This document shows, in pieces, positions 21,701 through 34,800 of a stretch of DNA of 64,000 nt. The notes beneath the pieces were generated by a model that saw only the letters and a list, made by a program, of their open reading frames with translations, did no database searches and was not told the origin of the DNA. How positions within the stretch are numbered: position 1 is the first letter of the stretch; every line of letters starts with the position of its first letter. The stretch lies in assembly GCA_914767715.1 (NCBI GenBank), contig OU612072.1, positions 9,176,001 to 9,240,000 of the forward strand. Reading direction: 5' to 3'. A program made the position numbers and the translations under genes. The stretch comes from Membranipora membranacea. Taxonomy: Eukaryota; Bryozoa; Gymnolaemata; Cheilostomatida; Membraniporidae.

Positions 21701-24700
21701 CGTGTTTACATACATCATCAACAGTCCCTTCCCTTTGTTCACTTGCTGCTTGGCTACTATCACCCTTATTATCATGCTGAGAAAGCAGCAGCAAATGGTC
21801 AACAAGGCCATCAAGAAGTAAGTGTCTGATACTTCAATTATTGCACTAGATTGTCTAACGTAATGTATCGCCGTTTAAAACTTTTTAATATTGTATTGGT
21901 GATCATGTCTAATAGTTAATTTCACGGATGAAACCTCCCAAATATTTGACGTTGAGTTGCAGTAACCTCTGGAAGTTCATTTTGGGGCAAAAAGTGCCCT
22001 TTTGAAATTGAACTCTCTGTGCTTTGTTTTTGAGATATTTGAGTAGTTTATGTTTCACCATTTAGAGGAGACATGGCACTAACTGGAGGAGTGACATTTT
22101 AGTGAAGCTTTAAGTTTTTAGGCCTCCTGTCTTCGAGACTTGAAATTGAGTTTTGCAATAGTAATAGGGTCATTATTAAAATTATGCCGGGGCAAATGCT
22201 ATTTAAATATCGCTTTTTAATATCATATTCAAAAACAATTGCAAATTGTGAGATCTGTGTGAGCTCACCAAATGTTAGTTTCACAAGAAGTAAACTTGGA
22301 GTCGTCCCTCAAAGAGCCAAAAACTGCAGGGGGGGCAAGGTCCCTGTTGACGACAGGTGTAAACCCGCTCAACAGGTACCTTCCTGGTGAAAGGGTTTGT
22401 GAGCCCCTTGGTCTGCGTGGTCGGCTGACCAGGGCCCTGTGGGGGTGTGGTGCATAGTCAGCAGGCGCGGCGGGCGGGGTTCCTTGGGCTGTCTTCGGCC
22501 ACATAGTTCTTGGTCATACTGTTAATCGGGCGGTCGCCATTCTAGACTCTAACTACCTGATTGCTCCGCTGTCATCATTTTCTTTTAGAAGAACCTTTTA
22601 TTACAAATAAACACAAAAAAAAAGAAAATTTCTTACCCCTCATTACATGCGACCACAATAACGCAGAAACTAAAATTTCCGATTTATTATACCATTTTGG
22701 TCTTGTACTGTCACTTCCATTAATAATCTTACCAGCTTACAGATCTTGGTTGTCACAACTGTAACAGATTATAATCAAAAATTTTTACTAATTTAGGTCA
22801 AAATTTTCCAGCCAAAATTCAGAAAGATATCAGTCAAATTTTGTGTCAGCATTGATGAACAGTAGGAGCTAAGATTGTCTAGATTTTGATCAAAGCGATT
22901 GTTGATTATGGCTTTACATCTTGAGATTTTGGATTTTTGTGGCTAAACTAGCTTTATTTGGTCCGAAACATGCTCTCCTCTCCATCCAAGAAACAGGAAA
23001 CAGGTTAAACAACATGATATACACAAAAGCTTTGATTAAACTAGATGGTATTTCCGAGGTTTCAATCGTGGCGTTTGATAATATGTTCAATAGTAGAGAA
23101 GTTATGACCATAAACATTTCTCTTTCGATGCTAAACAATCACCCAAAAAAGGTGATCCATAGTCTATGCACTGTCGCATATTCGACCCACTCGGGGACCA
23201 AATACCCGAGCAGAACAGACACCACTATTTTATTCATTTTGCTCATGTTTATTTTGTATGGAGTTAACTTCTTCCTGTTGAGGAAGAAGGCAACTACATA
23301 CAAAAAGTGTTTTGTTTACCTAATCAAATTTATCCACAACATTGTTCTTTAGAATTTTGTTACAAGTAGGTATTAATTCAATTTACTAATGACTCATAGT
23401 AGAGATGCCTTTTCGACATTAAAATCAATTTTTATTCTTGAATAATAAACTAAGTAAGATACCATAAAAGCAATCTATACTATACCAGAAAAACATGCTT
23501 CAAGGGCTCTCCAACCAGAACTGCCCTGCCTTGATGTTCCCCCGGTTTTTATATGCACCGGGGTTCATCACGGCGGGTGAGCATGGCCAAAAAACCTGAG
23601 GTTGCATTTGCCCATCCTCTTGAAAAAAGCGGAGATTGGACCTAGATTTTTGGTCTGACAAAAAGGTTTAATTATACACATTATTTAAATTCTTGCGATT
23701 AAACCCTCCAAAAAAGCGGAGATTGGATTTTAATTCCTGTCTGACAAAAAAGGTTTAATTGTACACATTATTTATATGCTTGCGATTGAACCCTCCAAAA
23801 AAGCGGAGATTGGATCTAGATTTTTTTGTCTGATAAAAAGGTTTAATTATACACATTATTTAAATGCTTGCGATTGAACCCTCCAAAAAAGCGGAGATTG
23901 GACTTTGATTTTTGTCAGACAAAAATATTTAATTATACACATTATCCAAATACCTGCGATTGAACCCTCCAAAAAGACGGAGATGGAATGTCTGACAGCT
24001 GACAGTAATTTAATTATGCCTAATATACAACAGATTTCATCAAAAGATAAAACTGAGATTGATCTCTGATTTTGAAGTGGTTGACGCTGTCTGGTATCAC
24101 CTGCTCCCATCCTCTTGGCTCCATTCTCTTTATCCGAAACCTCCTGAGCTGTGAGAACTTGAGATCTCACAGCACTTTGCAGGATTTGCTTGGATTTTTC
24201 TCCTCATTACTTCTACATTAATCTTGCTTCACATAGCCTAGGGTCCAATAATACACATTGTATGACCTTTTGTCAATGTCATGAATGACCACCCTTATTC
24301 AAAATGAAAGAAATTCTGCCTGACATTTTCTTCACTACTTGGCAGTGAATATCTCTGCTCATTGGTATTTCCCAAACATGAGGCTACTTTTCCCAGGGTC
24401 TGACTGGAAAACTCTCATACCTGGTGCAATGTAGTAGGTGGCATGAATAGAAATCAATAGATATTGCATTTTTAGTGCTCCCCTTGATTAACTTATAACA
24501 CTCAAGGGCAGACAACTCCAGCAAGATCCTGCATTGTTCTCAGACTTTCTCTCGCCCGGGGGGCCGTCGGACTAGGGGCAAAAGTCTGGGGGGCACAGAC
24601 TAAGTGATCCATTGTTGTACACAATGTGCTTTGCATGTAATATTGCATAGATTTTCATCACGCTTTTGCATAACGTAATTTATTGCATCATTTGACCCAT

Positions 24701-26207
24701 TGCTGCCTAGATATTGTCATGTATTTTAGTGATTGTACAATTAATCATGTTAGAAATATGCTGTCCAAAAAAATTTGCGATATTACACATAAGTCAGACT
24801 ACTAGCAACATGTCAGTGAAGGAATTTTTGAGATGGGACAAATAGTTCCTAAAGGAACTGAAAAGGCGATATATCACGTTAACCTAGCCAACGTGACGGC
24901 TTTGATATGATTGTCTGGTACACAGAGCAAATACCAGGTCACAGGGAGTACCTATTGAGATATAGCGGAGGTTAAGCTAAATTATTTCCACATACACTGC
25001 AATCAGAGACTATAGATATCTATAGTCTCTGCTGTAATATCAGTTTTTTCAGGAATGTACCATCTGAGCTGGCATTGGTAACTCGATCCCACCAGACATA
25101 TTGGCTACAAAATAACATGCTTTGCAAAACAGAACCAGAAACAGTCCTCTAATATTTATCAGGTGGTTGTGGTGCACCCTCGGAAAACTGGAACTGATCA
25201 ACCTGATGATCTGTTACACTCATAGAAAATAACACATTAGATAATCAACCAGTCCTTACCTACAGTAGAAAATGATTTAGGAGAATGGCTTTTTAAAAAC
25301 TATGAATAATCACCAATGAAGTCTACGATGACATGTTAAATGTTTACAGGGAACAGAGGGAGGAGAGAAAGAGAGATCATAGACAGCTGACAGTAACTCA
25401 GCTACTTATTCTTTGCTTCTTTCTCATCTGCAATATACCTGACGTAAGTGTGTCATCTCAAAATTTCCTGTAGTGGATGAAAAGTGATTATAGCATTCAC
25501 AAATGCCCCTTGCAAAAACCCAGTCAAAATACAAAAGCAAACAAACCATCATTAGATGATTTATAGTAAGCCCCTAATTCCTCAATTTGTTATCCGTCAT
25601 GTGACATCATGATAAAACTTGGTATCATTAAATTGTTTTTCATCTTTGTATTGATTTATATCTGCTATGGTACCTCTTAGTTGCTCCTGGAGTTATCCAG
25701 TCATATCATATTGAATGCAATTCCCATCGCCATAGTTTGCCACAAACTCCCTGATCTGATTGCCAAGGCAGTTAAGTTGAACACTGCCTCACAATTGAAC
25801 TGCCAACCCATGTATTGTTCAAATTTTAGGTGACCTATTGGCTTATGAACACCACAGGAGCGTTTGCAAAGAACAGTATCAGCTCATATAACATAAATAT
25901 ATTTTATCTGGTGTCAACGTTATTCACAGCACTGAACTACTCATGCAACTTTTTCATCTATATACTGGCAAACTCATCGTTTCGGAAGGACTTGAAGTTT
26001 GTCTTGACCAGATGTAAGAATAGCTTCACTGGTAAAAAGACTAAGAAGTTCTCGCTCGGTCAGTCTACAGGGATATCATCTCTCTCATACAACCACCATC
26101 ACCCTCTACGGGAGATCTCCACTACATCCGGTAATAAATCTCCACAAGTAACGCCAACAAAAACACCTCTAGCGGCAACAAAAGATAGCTTTGGAGTTAA
26201 GGACTGA
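12748..26207 (+). CDS. GPCR-A: rhodopsin-family G protein-coupled receptor
   Basis: Eight coding exons: 12748-12799, 14316-14444, 17907-18004, 18956-19111, 20893-21056, 21653-21817, 25350-25443 and 25830-26207. They total 1236 nt, 411 aa. The extracellular N-terminus has N-glycosylation sequons at N8 and N14. Seven-helix landmarks: TM1 with IGIFANLLNIVTLW (Asn1.50), TM2 LAMAFADLV (Asp2.50), TM3 ending AVFRLIVITFPLKA in place of DRY, TM5 FPLFTCCLATITLIIML, TM6 CFFLICNIPD, TM7 NYSCNFFIYIL in place of NPxxY, then SSFRKDLK for helix 8 and a Ser/Thr-rich tail. The TM7 style and the RQLT motif before TM6 resemble invertebrate peptide (FMRFamide-type) receptors; that subtype is inference and the ligand is unknown. 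Tyr occupies position 3.25, and I see no Cys in the second extracellular loop, so the usual disulphide appears absent. Intron positions and phases match GPCR-B and GPCR-C exactly. Confidence 0.88.
14607..14718. repeat. foldback family copy in GPCR-A intron 2
   Basis: AACCAAGTTTGGTCCATTC at the left and GATTAAACATGACCTAGC at the right, with a GCAGCGTGACCAGTGGAAG core. Same family as 8539 and others. Confidence 0.7.
18331..18345 (+). repeat. C15 homopolymer tract
   Basis: Fifteen consecutive C in GPCR-A intron 3. Similar C or G runs occur at 27086-27099 and 53619-53635. These may also be the spots most prone to sequencing length error. Confidence 0.7.
18876..18995 (+). repeat. 40-bp tandem triplication across the GPCR-A exon 4 acceptor
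   Basis: Three consecutive 40-bp units each begin GTAG|GTT and carry a (T/A)ATGCTG(A/G)G(C/T)TAT-like block. The AG acceptors end at 18875, 18915 and 18955. Only the last gives an open frame into TM2/TM3; the other two add 40 or 80 nt and shift the frame. Confidence 0.7.
22310..22545. other. GC-rich island within GPCR-A intron 6
   Basis: A block rich in G and C (AGGCGCGGCGGGCGGGGTTC, TGGTCGGCTGACCAGGGCCC) sits in otherwise AT-rich intron. I cannot identify it. It could be the end of a retroelement. Downstream, 22921-23352 is an open frame of 143 codons with a hydrophobic C-terminal stretch that I do not recognise and do not call a gene. Confidence 0.4.
23624..23992 (+). repeat. 87-bp tandem repeat, about 4.3 copies
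   Basis: The marker GCGGAGATTGGA starts at 23629, 23716, 23803 and 23891, with a decayed copy at 23976, giving a period of 85-88 bp. Each unit contains GACAAAAAGGTTTAATTATA and TTGCGATTGAACCCTCC. It lies in GPCR-A intron 6. Confidence 0.9.
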
Positions 26208-26220
26208 CTAGGAGTTAAAT

Positions 26221-26299
26221 AGTCTGTCTTGACAAGCTTTGTTGTAGAGCTGGGGGGGGGGACCACAACAACCACAACAAAGCTTGTCAAGACAGGCTA
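26221..26299. repeat. hairpin repeat 13 bp after the GPCR-A stop
   Basis: AGTCTGTCTTGACAAGCTTT and its continuation GTTG are mirrored by CAACAAAGCTTGTCAAGACA / GGCT around a G-rich loop. The copy at 47363-47434 holds the same place after the truncated GPCR-A exon, so it predates the duplication. It is probably transcribed as 3' untranslated region. Confidence 0.75.
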
Positions 26300-28737
26300 G
26301 GATTTAAACTGGTTATAAGGGTATCGCTCAGACAATCTGTTTTCATTTTGATAATTATTTTACACTTTTTTTGGCATACATTCTCTATTTACTTGACATA
26401 CGCTTATTCACAACAAAAATGAGACTTTTTCAGTCAATCTTTCTGGATGATGATCTTTTCCAAGTCGAATCATTTACTTTCTGTCATATAAAAATATGCC
26501 TGCAGACTTGAGTTTAAAGATAGCAGCCTAGCAGGGCAGCTCCTCCAGGTACAATAACAAATGTCGTAATGAACAGCGCACCGTGCTAACCTGGTTTCCG
26601 TTATTATTATTGTAAAAGGTTGTGGACACTCAACCTGGAATGTATTCCCTCGATTATGAATTGATACAACGGTAAATCGTCAGAGAGCGAAACTTTAGGT
26701 AGTTATGCCACCCAAATGTTTATAACAATAACATAATCATTGTTGTTTCTCTTATTATTTTTTCTTGATTCAGGTGTATTTAGGCCTGTTAATATTGGGG
26801 CAGATCTGTTTCAATAATGAATATGCAATGAACTCCAAATAGGTACAATAGGTAATAGCGATAAGGCAAACATGTAAGACATGTGACAGAATGGAAAGTT
26901 ATGCGGACAAGCTGGAAACACAGCTAAACTCTCTTCAGCATTGGGCCATGTAAAGTCGATAATCCTAAACCCAAAGCTGTGTTTCATAGGGTGGCGATGG
27001 TGGATTGGATGTGGAATAAGAGAAAACCCCGAGTAGTGATTAGCGGGCTATTCAATTAGCGCCCAGTGTCCCAGAGTCCCAGTGTGGGGGGGGGGGGGGC
27101 TTTCAAGGTTAATTATTCCAGCCCTGAGCCCTGAGTGTTTACCTCTCCGAAAGATAGCGAAAAGGCCAGCATGTATGTAAGCATACATACCCTGTTTCCT
27201 TATGCGGAAATTAGACTCAAGCCTAAACACTATATCGTTTTGACATTTCAAACCATAGTCAGTTCAGTCCATAGTTTTGCATGCAAACTTGATTGCAGCC
27301 ATATGCCGTCTGTTGGTTGGATATGCTAAGAGCGCAATTTTTATATTTTTTTGTAGCGCTTTTGCTGAATAATATACACATATATCCTTACTTGTGATAT
27401 GATAATGATTCAAAAGCTAAAATTAATTCTTAGTTGCTTCTCCCTGGGGCGAAGGTAACGACCTCATAAAACAATCATAGCAACTGAGTGGACCCTAGCA
27501 AACCATTTAGAGCTTATCAAAACATAACCTCACAAATAACTAAGGTCAAGTTATAAATCATATGATTAACTTTGCATCCCTAATGTAAAAAACAGAGCTA
27601 ATTAGTATTTGCATTCTCAAGTTGTTTGGCTTATCAGTTTGTGATTAGCAGTCAATGAGGCAAGGGCTCTAGTCAGATATGCACGGCATAATCTGTGGAA
27701 TTATACCAGTTTCACTGCATACTTCAGCTATATCTCTGATGTCAACCCATTCACGATAAGGCCTTGGTTTAGCTTGCAACTGTGGATCTATCCCTCTTCT
27801 GGTGAGATTTGGTACCAACAAGTTTTGATGTGCTGGATTGAAGCTGTATGGAAATACTTCTTGTCATTTTCAATGTCATCTTCTGCTATGATATTCATGC
27901 TGGCTGAATATCAGCAATATTTCAATCAGTGTGTCATCTTAGTATCCATCTGATCTTTTGCTCTGAGGTTAATTAAAACAGTGAGCTATGCAAAAAAAAT
28001 ATTTATATCATTTCTGCTGATGTGTTTTACAATTTGATGTTGTTGTATTCATCAGCTGGTTAATCACATCTCAGTCTGGTTGTAATCTCAGACCTCTTGA
28101 GAACTCCCTTACATGTGTAAGTTAACATACAGTACCATTTTATTCTTGCGCTTTGTTTTGGTTGTCTTGAGCTGTTTCCATTTGCATTTTCCCGGACAAA
28201 TTTTGAGTAAACTCATTTTTTTCCGTAATTCTTGTCACCAGCAAGAATGATTTCGCTTTCCTCTCATTTATCATCAATATAGGTCTCAGGAACGTAATTC
28301 ACCGTGTCTCTCAATGACTTGGCTTTTTCTTGGCATCATCTCCAAGTGTAATTTTACCCTAAGCGCTGTACTATATCCATCATATACACAGAGGGTTACA
28401 ACAAGTCTTCTCTTGTATCAGATACTAACATCTGTAAATTGAGAGGAAATAATCAAACTGCACAACAATTATAGTACCATCATTTAATTCCCCTTTTCAG
28501 AATACTATACATTAATTATTTAGGAGTTATTAACTGTACTAGGAATCGTTAATGGATACTAGGAATTGTTAATTAATGCCAATGCACTTTGATGTAATCT
28601 CATTCATTCGATCAAATAGCTTTGGGTTGGCTGTGGTTTGTTGGCTGGAAGCAAGCCAATGCAGTTCCATTTTTGGAATAACAATCAGAGACGGTCTGTG
28701 GTTGCCTATAGCTATTTTATAGGGGTTATCCATCATT

Positions 28738-28853
28738 GTTTGATATCATTGATACACTGTAAATTGAAAGTGCTGGGGATCATTTTGCAGCTGACTGCTC
28801 AGTAAGAGTGAAAGAACCACATATGTGATATCGCTACCCAAACACAAACAATC
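28738..28853 (+). promoter_or_regulatory. GPCR-B upstream region conserved with GPCR-C
   Basis: The 115 bp before the ATG match the GPCR-C upstream sequence (44835-44950, - strand) closely. Shared blocks include GTTTGATATCATTGATACA, GATCATTTTGCAGCTGAC and CAAACACAAACAATC next to the ATG. It is likely 5' untranslated region plus core promoter. No TATA box is evident. The conservation could also be recent common origin only. Confidence 0.4.
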
Positions 28854-31800
28854 ATGTCTGATCTTGAGAACGGTAAGCGTCTTCTAGTCTCTTCAATCTC
28901 AACCCTGCTCATGTGGTCTCATGAGACAGTTGTTGTTGTGGTCTTTGCATATGAATTTCCTCATAATCATTATAAATGCAAATCTTGGTGTAACCATTTA
29001 AATTGATAAATTCAACTAGCTGCAATTGAAGAGAACCAATATTTTTTAGGAACAACTGCGGATCCGATCGCATTGACACACGATCAGTATAATTACATAG
29101 CGAATGTCTTATACTTCTGGATACTGGGTGTTTTGCAATCTACCATATGCAGTATAGGTGAGTGGGTAGTTTTGTCAGAATGGCTTCATAATTTGAGGCT
29201 GGATTGGACGCTCAAACTCAACTTTAACTTTCTGATGAGCTTACCAATGAATTGATCAAGTTCTGTTAACAATCATTGGTCTTTCCTTAATTTACCATGT
29301 AAAGCTGAGCAAGTGCAGTGGGTAGATAGGACGACCCTGATTGTTTGGTTTTGGAGGGAGGCAGTACAAGCCATGGTACTGTCATGAAAGTACCTATTGA
29401 GGTTGTCTCTGCACCATAAACATATAAATATGTTTATGCTCTGCACTAAGCAGGATTTGGCTGAATAGGTTAACATACATCCTAAGGGTCCAAGATACAA
29501 AAAATATGATATTATATGACCTGTAACTGGTCCTACCACAGAATAATTAAATGGCAAACAGTACTCAATATGTCCTACCCTAGAAGGTGAGTTTGCTGGT
29601 GGGAGGGCCAGAGCAAATGCCAGGTGAGATGGTACTTTCCTGAAGAACCTATTATTATAAATAGTGATGTGACAGCAATTCAGTTTCACCTCATCTCAAT
29701 TGGTACTCTCAGTGACCTTGCATTCCCTTTCTACCAAACACCTAATCAGAGTCTAGCCAACACACCGGATAAACTTACCGATTAATTCCTTAAGATCAGC
29801 AGAATTGTAACCTTTGACCCAATCGGAACTTACACCACAATACACACATTTACTAGCTGTGCCACATTTAGCGGTAGATACAACTTTTGCCAACCGCTGA
29901 TTATTTTCTATTAACAGGGTTGGTAGCAAATCTTCTCAGCATTGCGACCTTATGGAAAAAAAGGACGCTTGTGACCTACAAAATATTTATCGGTATGGCC
30001 GTTGCTGATTTAGTGGTGAGTCTTCATAACTTAGAGACATCATATAAAGTTCGCTCAGCCATGTAGCTAGCCAATGTGTTTTCTCTGATTGGCGAGAAAG
30101 ACACGATGCCAGCTCAGATGATACCTTCCTCTATGACCTGACATTGGCTCTCTTTCTCACCCAACAGCCAATCATATCATAGCCAATACATGGGCTACTG
30201 TGTATCTACAGACAAGAAAAAACTGCTGGCACTTAACCACATATCTTGCTGTTAATCAAATAACAGAAGATTGAGCTGCCTCTAAAGAGGGACACAAGGC
30301 GCCCTAAATCATTATCCTGCAAAAGTGACGAATCCTAGAAACTAGAGTGGATCTTAGAAGTGTGAGGACAAAGAATACCTTCTGGATTTGGTGTGGGGCA
30401 AGCTACCAAAACTGAAACTGGAACTAATCAGCTATTGGCAGTGACATCTTGATCTTAGCCAATAGGCCTTGTATCTGCTGATAAACATACAGTGGCAGAT
30501 GAGCTTGTATTAGTATGGCCTTTGCTGATTTCTTATAAATTAGAAGAAAGTCACACCAACTTTTTCACAAGTGATGAGTTAGTTGGTTGAATTTAGTTTA
30601 ATTCATTTCGGCTACTGTATACATATATCTAGAGTTAAATACTGTAGCTGATAAAATACTTTCTAGCTACCTGACTGTGTCATAAGAAAGTTGTTGATGC
30701 AAGCACATTGACAGGATATGATTGGGTGAATCATTTGATTGGCCAATTGATATAACATTGATAAAGTTTGACTCCATTGATCTGCACTCTGGGTCGTTCA
30801 CATTCTATTAGTAAGCAAGCGTATGCTTGAAGTCAAAGGAAAAGCAACTCTAACTGCAGTCAATTTGGATAGGTAAAACATGGTAGATAAGAATGTGTGG
30901 TAATCAAAAAATCGAATTAAATAACTTGAATAATCAGACTTGCTGATAATGAAGTTGAATAATAAATTTGAGTAACAGACTTGAGTAATAAACTCAAATG
31001 ATAACATCCTAACTTCCAGTAAAAAATGATTAATAAAAGTCCATTTCATTTACAGACGGTGTGTATTCTGCTAAGTTTTGCTTTACGCTTTATGGTGTAT
31101 AGACCAATCTATACATGGGCTATGGTTGATGAGCCGCCAAATCTGAAAGTATCATTTGGAGCATATTTCTGGTACAATACATTCTTCCTCTTCCAGAATA
31201 CCTTTATGTGTGTAAGTAAAATATGTTTTTTCTCATCCGTCGGATCAGTATAATTTATAAGTTATGTATCTACTCTATGTACAATACGTATTAAGCCGGC
31301 TATGATTTATTTCTATTATCATCAACAGTAAAACTTGGCGACATTTGATGTAGGCATATCTATTTACTATTGGTTGTATACTTTGAAATAATTAATTGAA
31401 TTTTGAATTGAATGTATTTTTACAGATCTCCAACTGGTGTATAGTGCTGTTGGCTATATTCAGGTTGATAGTGATTGTGTTCCCTCTGAATGCAGCAGAG
31501 TATGCTAGTCCGTTGAGGGTAAATTTCGCCATTGGTTCCGTTTATATCGGCACCGCTCTTGCTCAGATTCCGGGTTATATGACCAAAAAGTAAGTGTTTG
31601 AGAAATTTTTTGTTCCTCTTGAGTTAATACAGTTCACAATTTGCTTGTGTTTACATAGTACATTATTAGATGTTTTAAAAAAAAATGTACAGTATAAACA
31701 CAAAAAACAACTCATGTTCATTTTTCATGTAAGTTTTCTATGAGTAAAATGATAAATAAAAGGCAATATGATAAATATGTCAGCAAGAGAGCAAACATAA

Positions 31801-34800
31801 TCCTCGGAATAATCAAATTACATACTGTATAAACCTGAAAATTATCACACTCATTCGTCACTTGACAATTTTTGGGGTTAATACAGTACATTATTTTATG
31901 AGTCCCAATTGAATATTTGCTCTCTTACTTAGACGTTCATAATTTTGTTTTTTATTAATCATTTATGAATTTTTGATGGCATTTGAATACCTTTAATGTT
32001 TTATTCTGTATAAGCTTAGTAGATTCTTCAATGTGGTACTCAGTTTATCTTCTCTTTATATTTTTAACAAAGATTAGAAAACATTTGCAATGTTTTATTG
32101 GACTATCGTCAAAGAAACATTTTCTAACCCAGACATTGGCTTCTCTTCTGATAACGGGTCGACAATGTAGAAAGGTCAAAAGTTCAACATACATATTCTT
32201 CATACATGACCTTCAAATTGTAACATTTTATACATTTTGTGAACCTCATCAATTTATTTCCTGCAGATGGGTGAATGGTATAATATTGGATGTTATGCCT
32301 CGCAATTTTTTATGGATCTTTATGGTCAACAATATATTACCAGTCACGATCAGTACAGTTTTGACTGTAACAATTATTGTGGTACTGAAAAGGAGGCAGA
32401 TCAAACTGAGAGGTTCTATGGAGCAGTAAGTTAAACCTTATATACCATAAAACTATATTTTGTACTCATAGACTGTAATCAAATTCATTTCACTCAAACA
32501 CTTATTATTTACTGGCAGTTTTGAGTCTATCGGCATTAGTTGATACAGTAGTGTTTGAATCAGAGACATTCACAAAGTGTTTGTAACATTGGAGTAAATA
32601 GCTTTTTACCAAAGAAATTTAAGGCTACGAAATCTGTAAATTCTGCTGCTCGAGGATTATAATGTATATAGCATTGTTCTCTTGCTGAAACTTGGAACTA
32701 AGAACTGATTTTATAACACCGCTGTTTAACAATCAGTTTAAATCAGATTAATGTATTTACAGTACCTTACTGTGATATCACTGAGATCAGGTTTGATCTA
32801 ATTTGTCTGAATTTGCTTTTGCTAGTGGCAACCCTGGTAGAAAGGAAGCGACAGGAAATGCAGGCGAATCAGATGAAGCTTGGCCTAATTATCATCATAT
32901 GAAGAAACCTATTAGTTAAAGTGTTTGTAAAGGAACAGGTTTCGTTGTATCATTTTTGAGCTTGAAATCAGATTAAGACAGCTATCACACATGTATTTGC
33001 ATATAAAATTAGTCATCAGGGTTATTTGGTCTGGTAGGTTTGGGGGTTATAAGTTAACAACATTGAGTTGCCTACTCATGCACCGCCCAACTAGTCCAGG
33101 CGATTTGTGATGAGCCTGTTATTGGGGAAATACTGTAATATTAGTGACAAAGTCACTTACAGGTCTGTCTGATGACATAAAAGTTCAAAAGAGAGTTCTA
33201 TAATTTGTATACACACTATTTGATGAGTTGAGACTGCTAATCAAAACAACCTTTATATCTGTTATGAGCCCATGTCAAAGAAAAATTAGAAGAACCACTG
33301 TACATTACAATCAACGACTTTGATGCATTCCCTGTCCGCTGTTTTTCAAGCATGAAAATGAGTGATTTTCATTTCAGACCGATGCGCTTGTTTGCTCTGT
33401 TAAAATAAGATTATAATGGAGCAATTGATTCTTGCTGCTGACAAAGCCTTGCTTATTTCAGATTCTCCCAAAAATGGTCCATGCAATCCACTAGCCTCCC
33501 AAATCAGATCCATACTGACGAAAAAACTCAAAAACTCGACAAATTAATTTCCTAAGTGACTGTTGTGTGCAGTGACATGTGCGCTCATAAGATCTGCTGT
33601 ACTCAGTCAGTAATATTGATAGTCTATGTTAAGATGTGCTGAGTATCTGTGATGCACACAGATGGACAAGATCTAATGAAAAAATAGAAAGTTTCTCCAG
33701 GTATCCCACTGCTAACACGGTTATCAATACTCCTCTTTAGGAGGCAGTCAAATTCATTTACATTCTACATCACCCTGAAGTCCGAAACAACTAGATGACA
33801 AATTTATTGAGTTGAATTTACTTTGTTACTTGTAATTTCTAGTTTTTACACAATGTAAACAACATAGTTTATCCAAAAAAACCTTGAGTGTTTAAACCAT
33901 AGAGTTATTATATAATAACTCTATGGTTTAAACATCAGAATATTTGCAAAAATTGTTGAAAAGATTGTCAAAACCTCAAATCACTCAGTATTAATCATTG
34001 CATGCTTTGGATTTCAACATCATCCTAATGCCTGAAATGTCGAGATTTACAAAGAATTTATTCTAGATTTCTGTGCGATTTGGAAATACATATTTTCAAG
34101 AAAAACACACAATCTACCTGTGTAAATTTTGTATCTTCCATTGAAATTCCTTTGAAAGCCGCTATTCATGAAGCTAATAATTGAAGCATATCACTGGTTT
34201 TCATGCGGGCTGAAGATGGAGTTTGACTGGAATGTCATAGCCACAATCTCATTTATTCATCATATTGATATAATCAAAACCATGAAATACTTAGCGATGT
34301 ATTGATCTGCCTTTATATTGCCAGTTTCTTTCTCGAGCAGTAACCATGGTTAACAGAAAATGTTGTGTCTGCCAAAGCACTGTGGGTTATTTCCAGTGGC
34401 CGAAATAATACAGATTTAAACTTGAGGGGTGTGACTACCTCACAGATATTTTCCCTCTGATAATCACATGGACTCGACGTCGATTTGCTACAAATGCCTC
34501 CTAAATGATATTCAATCTTGCTCTCACTAGAGCTGTTAATCTCCCTGTAATTTTCATTCTCACTGTCGGATGATCTAGAGCTGTAAATTTTTGCCATGTT
34601 CGATTTAGATCGTTAGCTTTGTCATTGAATTATGAAATGTCATACATTATCCCATTTTACCAGCTAAACACACGGGACAGATAAATAATGCCTTGTATTC
34701 ACTCATTCATTCAATAGATAAATTCTGTGTGTTTTGATATCACATGCAGAATATCAAAACCTCTGTGTCATAACAATACGCCTTAGTTACAAAGTACTGT

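Larger units (their letters stand above)
26208..28853. other. spacer GPCR-A / GPCR-B
   Basis: Holds the GPCR-A 3' flank with its hairpin, a G14 run near 27086-27099, and the GPCR-B upstream region. Its counterpart in inverted orientation is 44835-47481. No exon is seen. Confidence 0.6.

Noticed and set aside
23624-23992. Possible CRISPR-like array
   Set aside because: Units are contiguous 87-bp tandem repeats without unique spacers, inside an animal intron.
29273-29689. 138-codon - strand open frame in GPCR-B intron 2
   Set aside because: No recognisable domain, no splice-supported context, antisense within an intron; length is within what this AT-rich window yields by chance.
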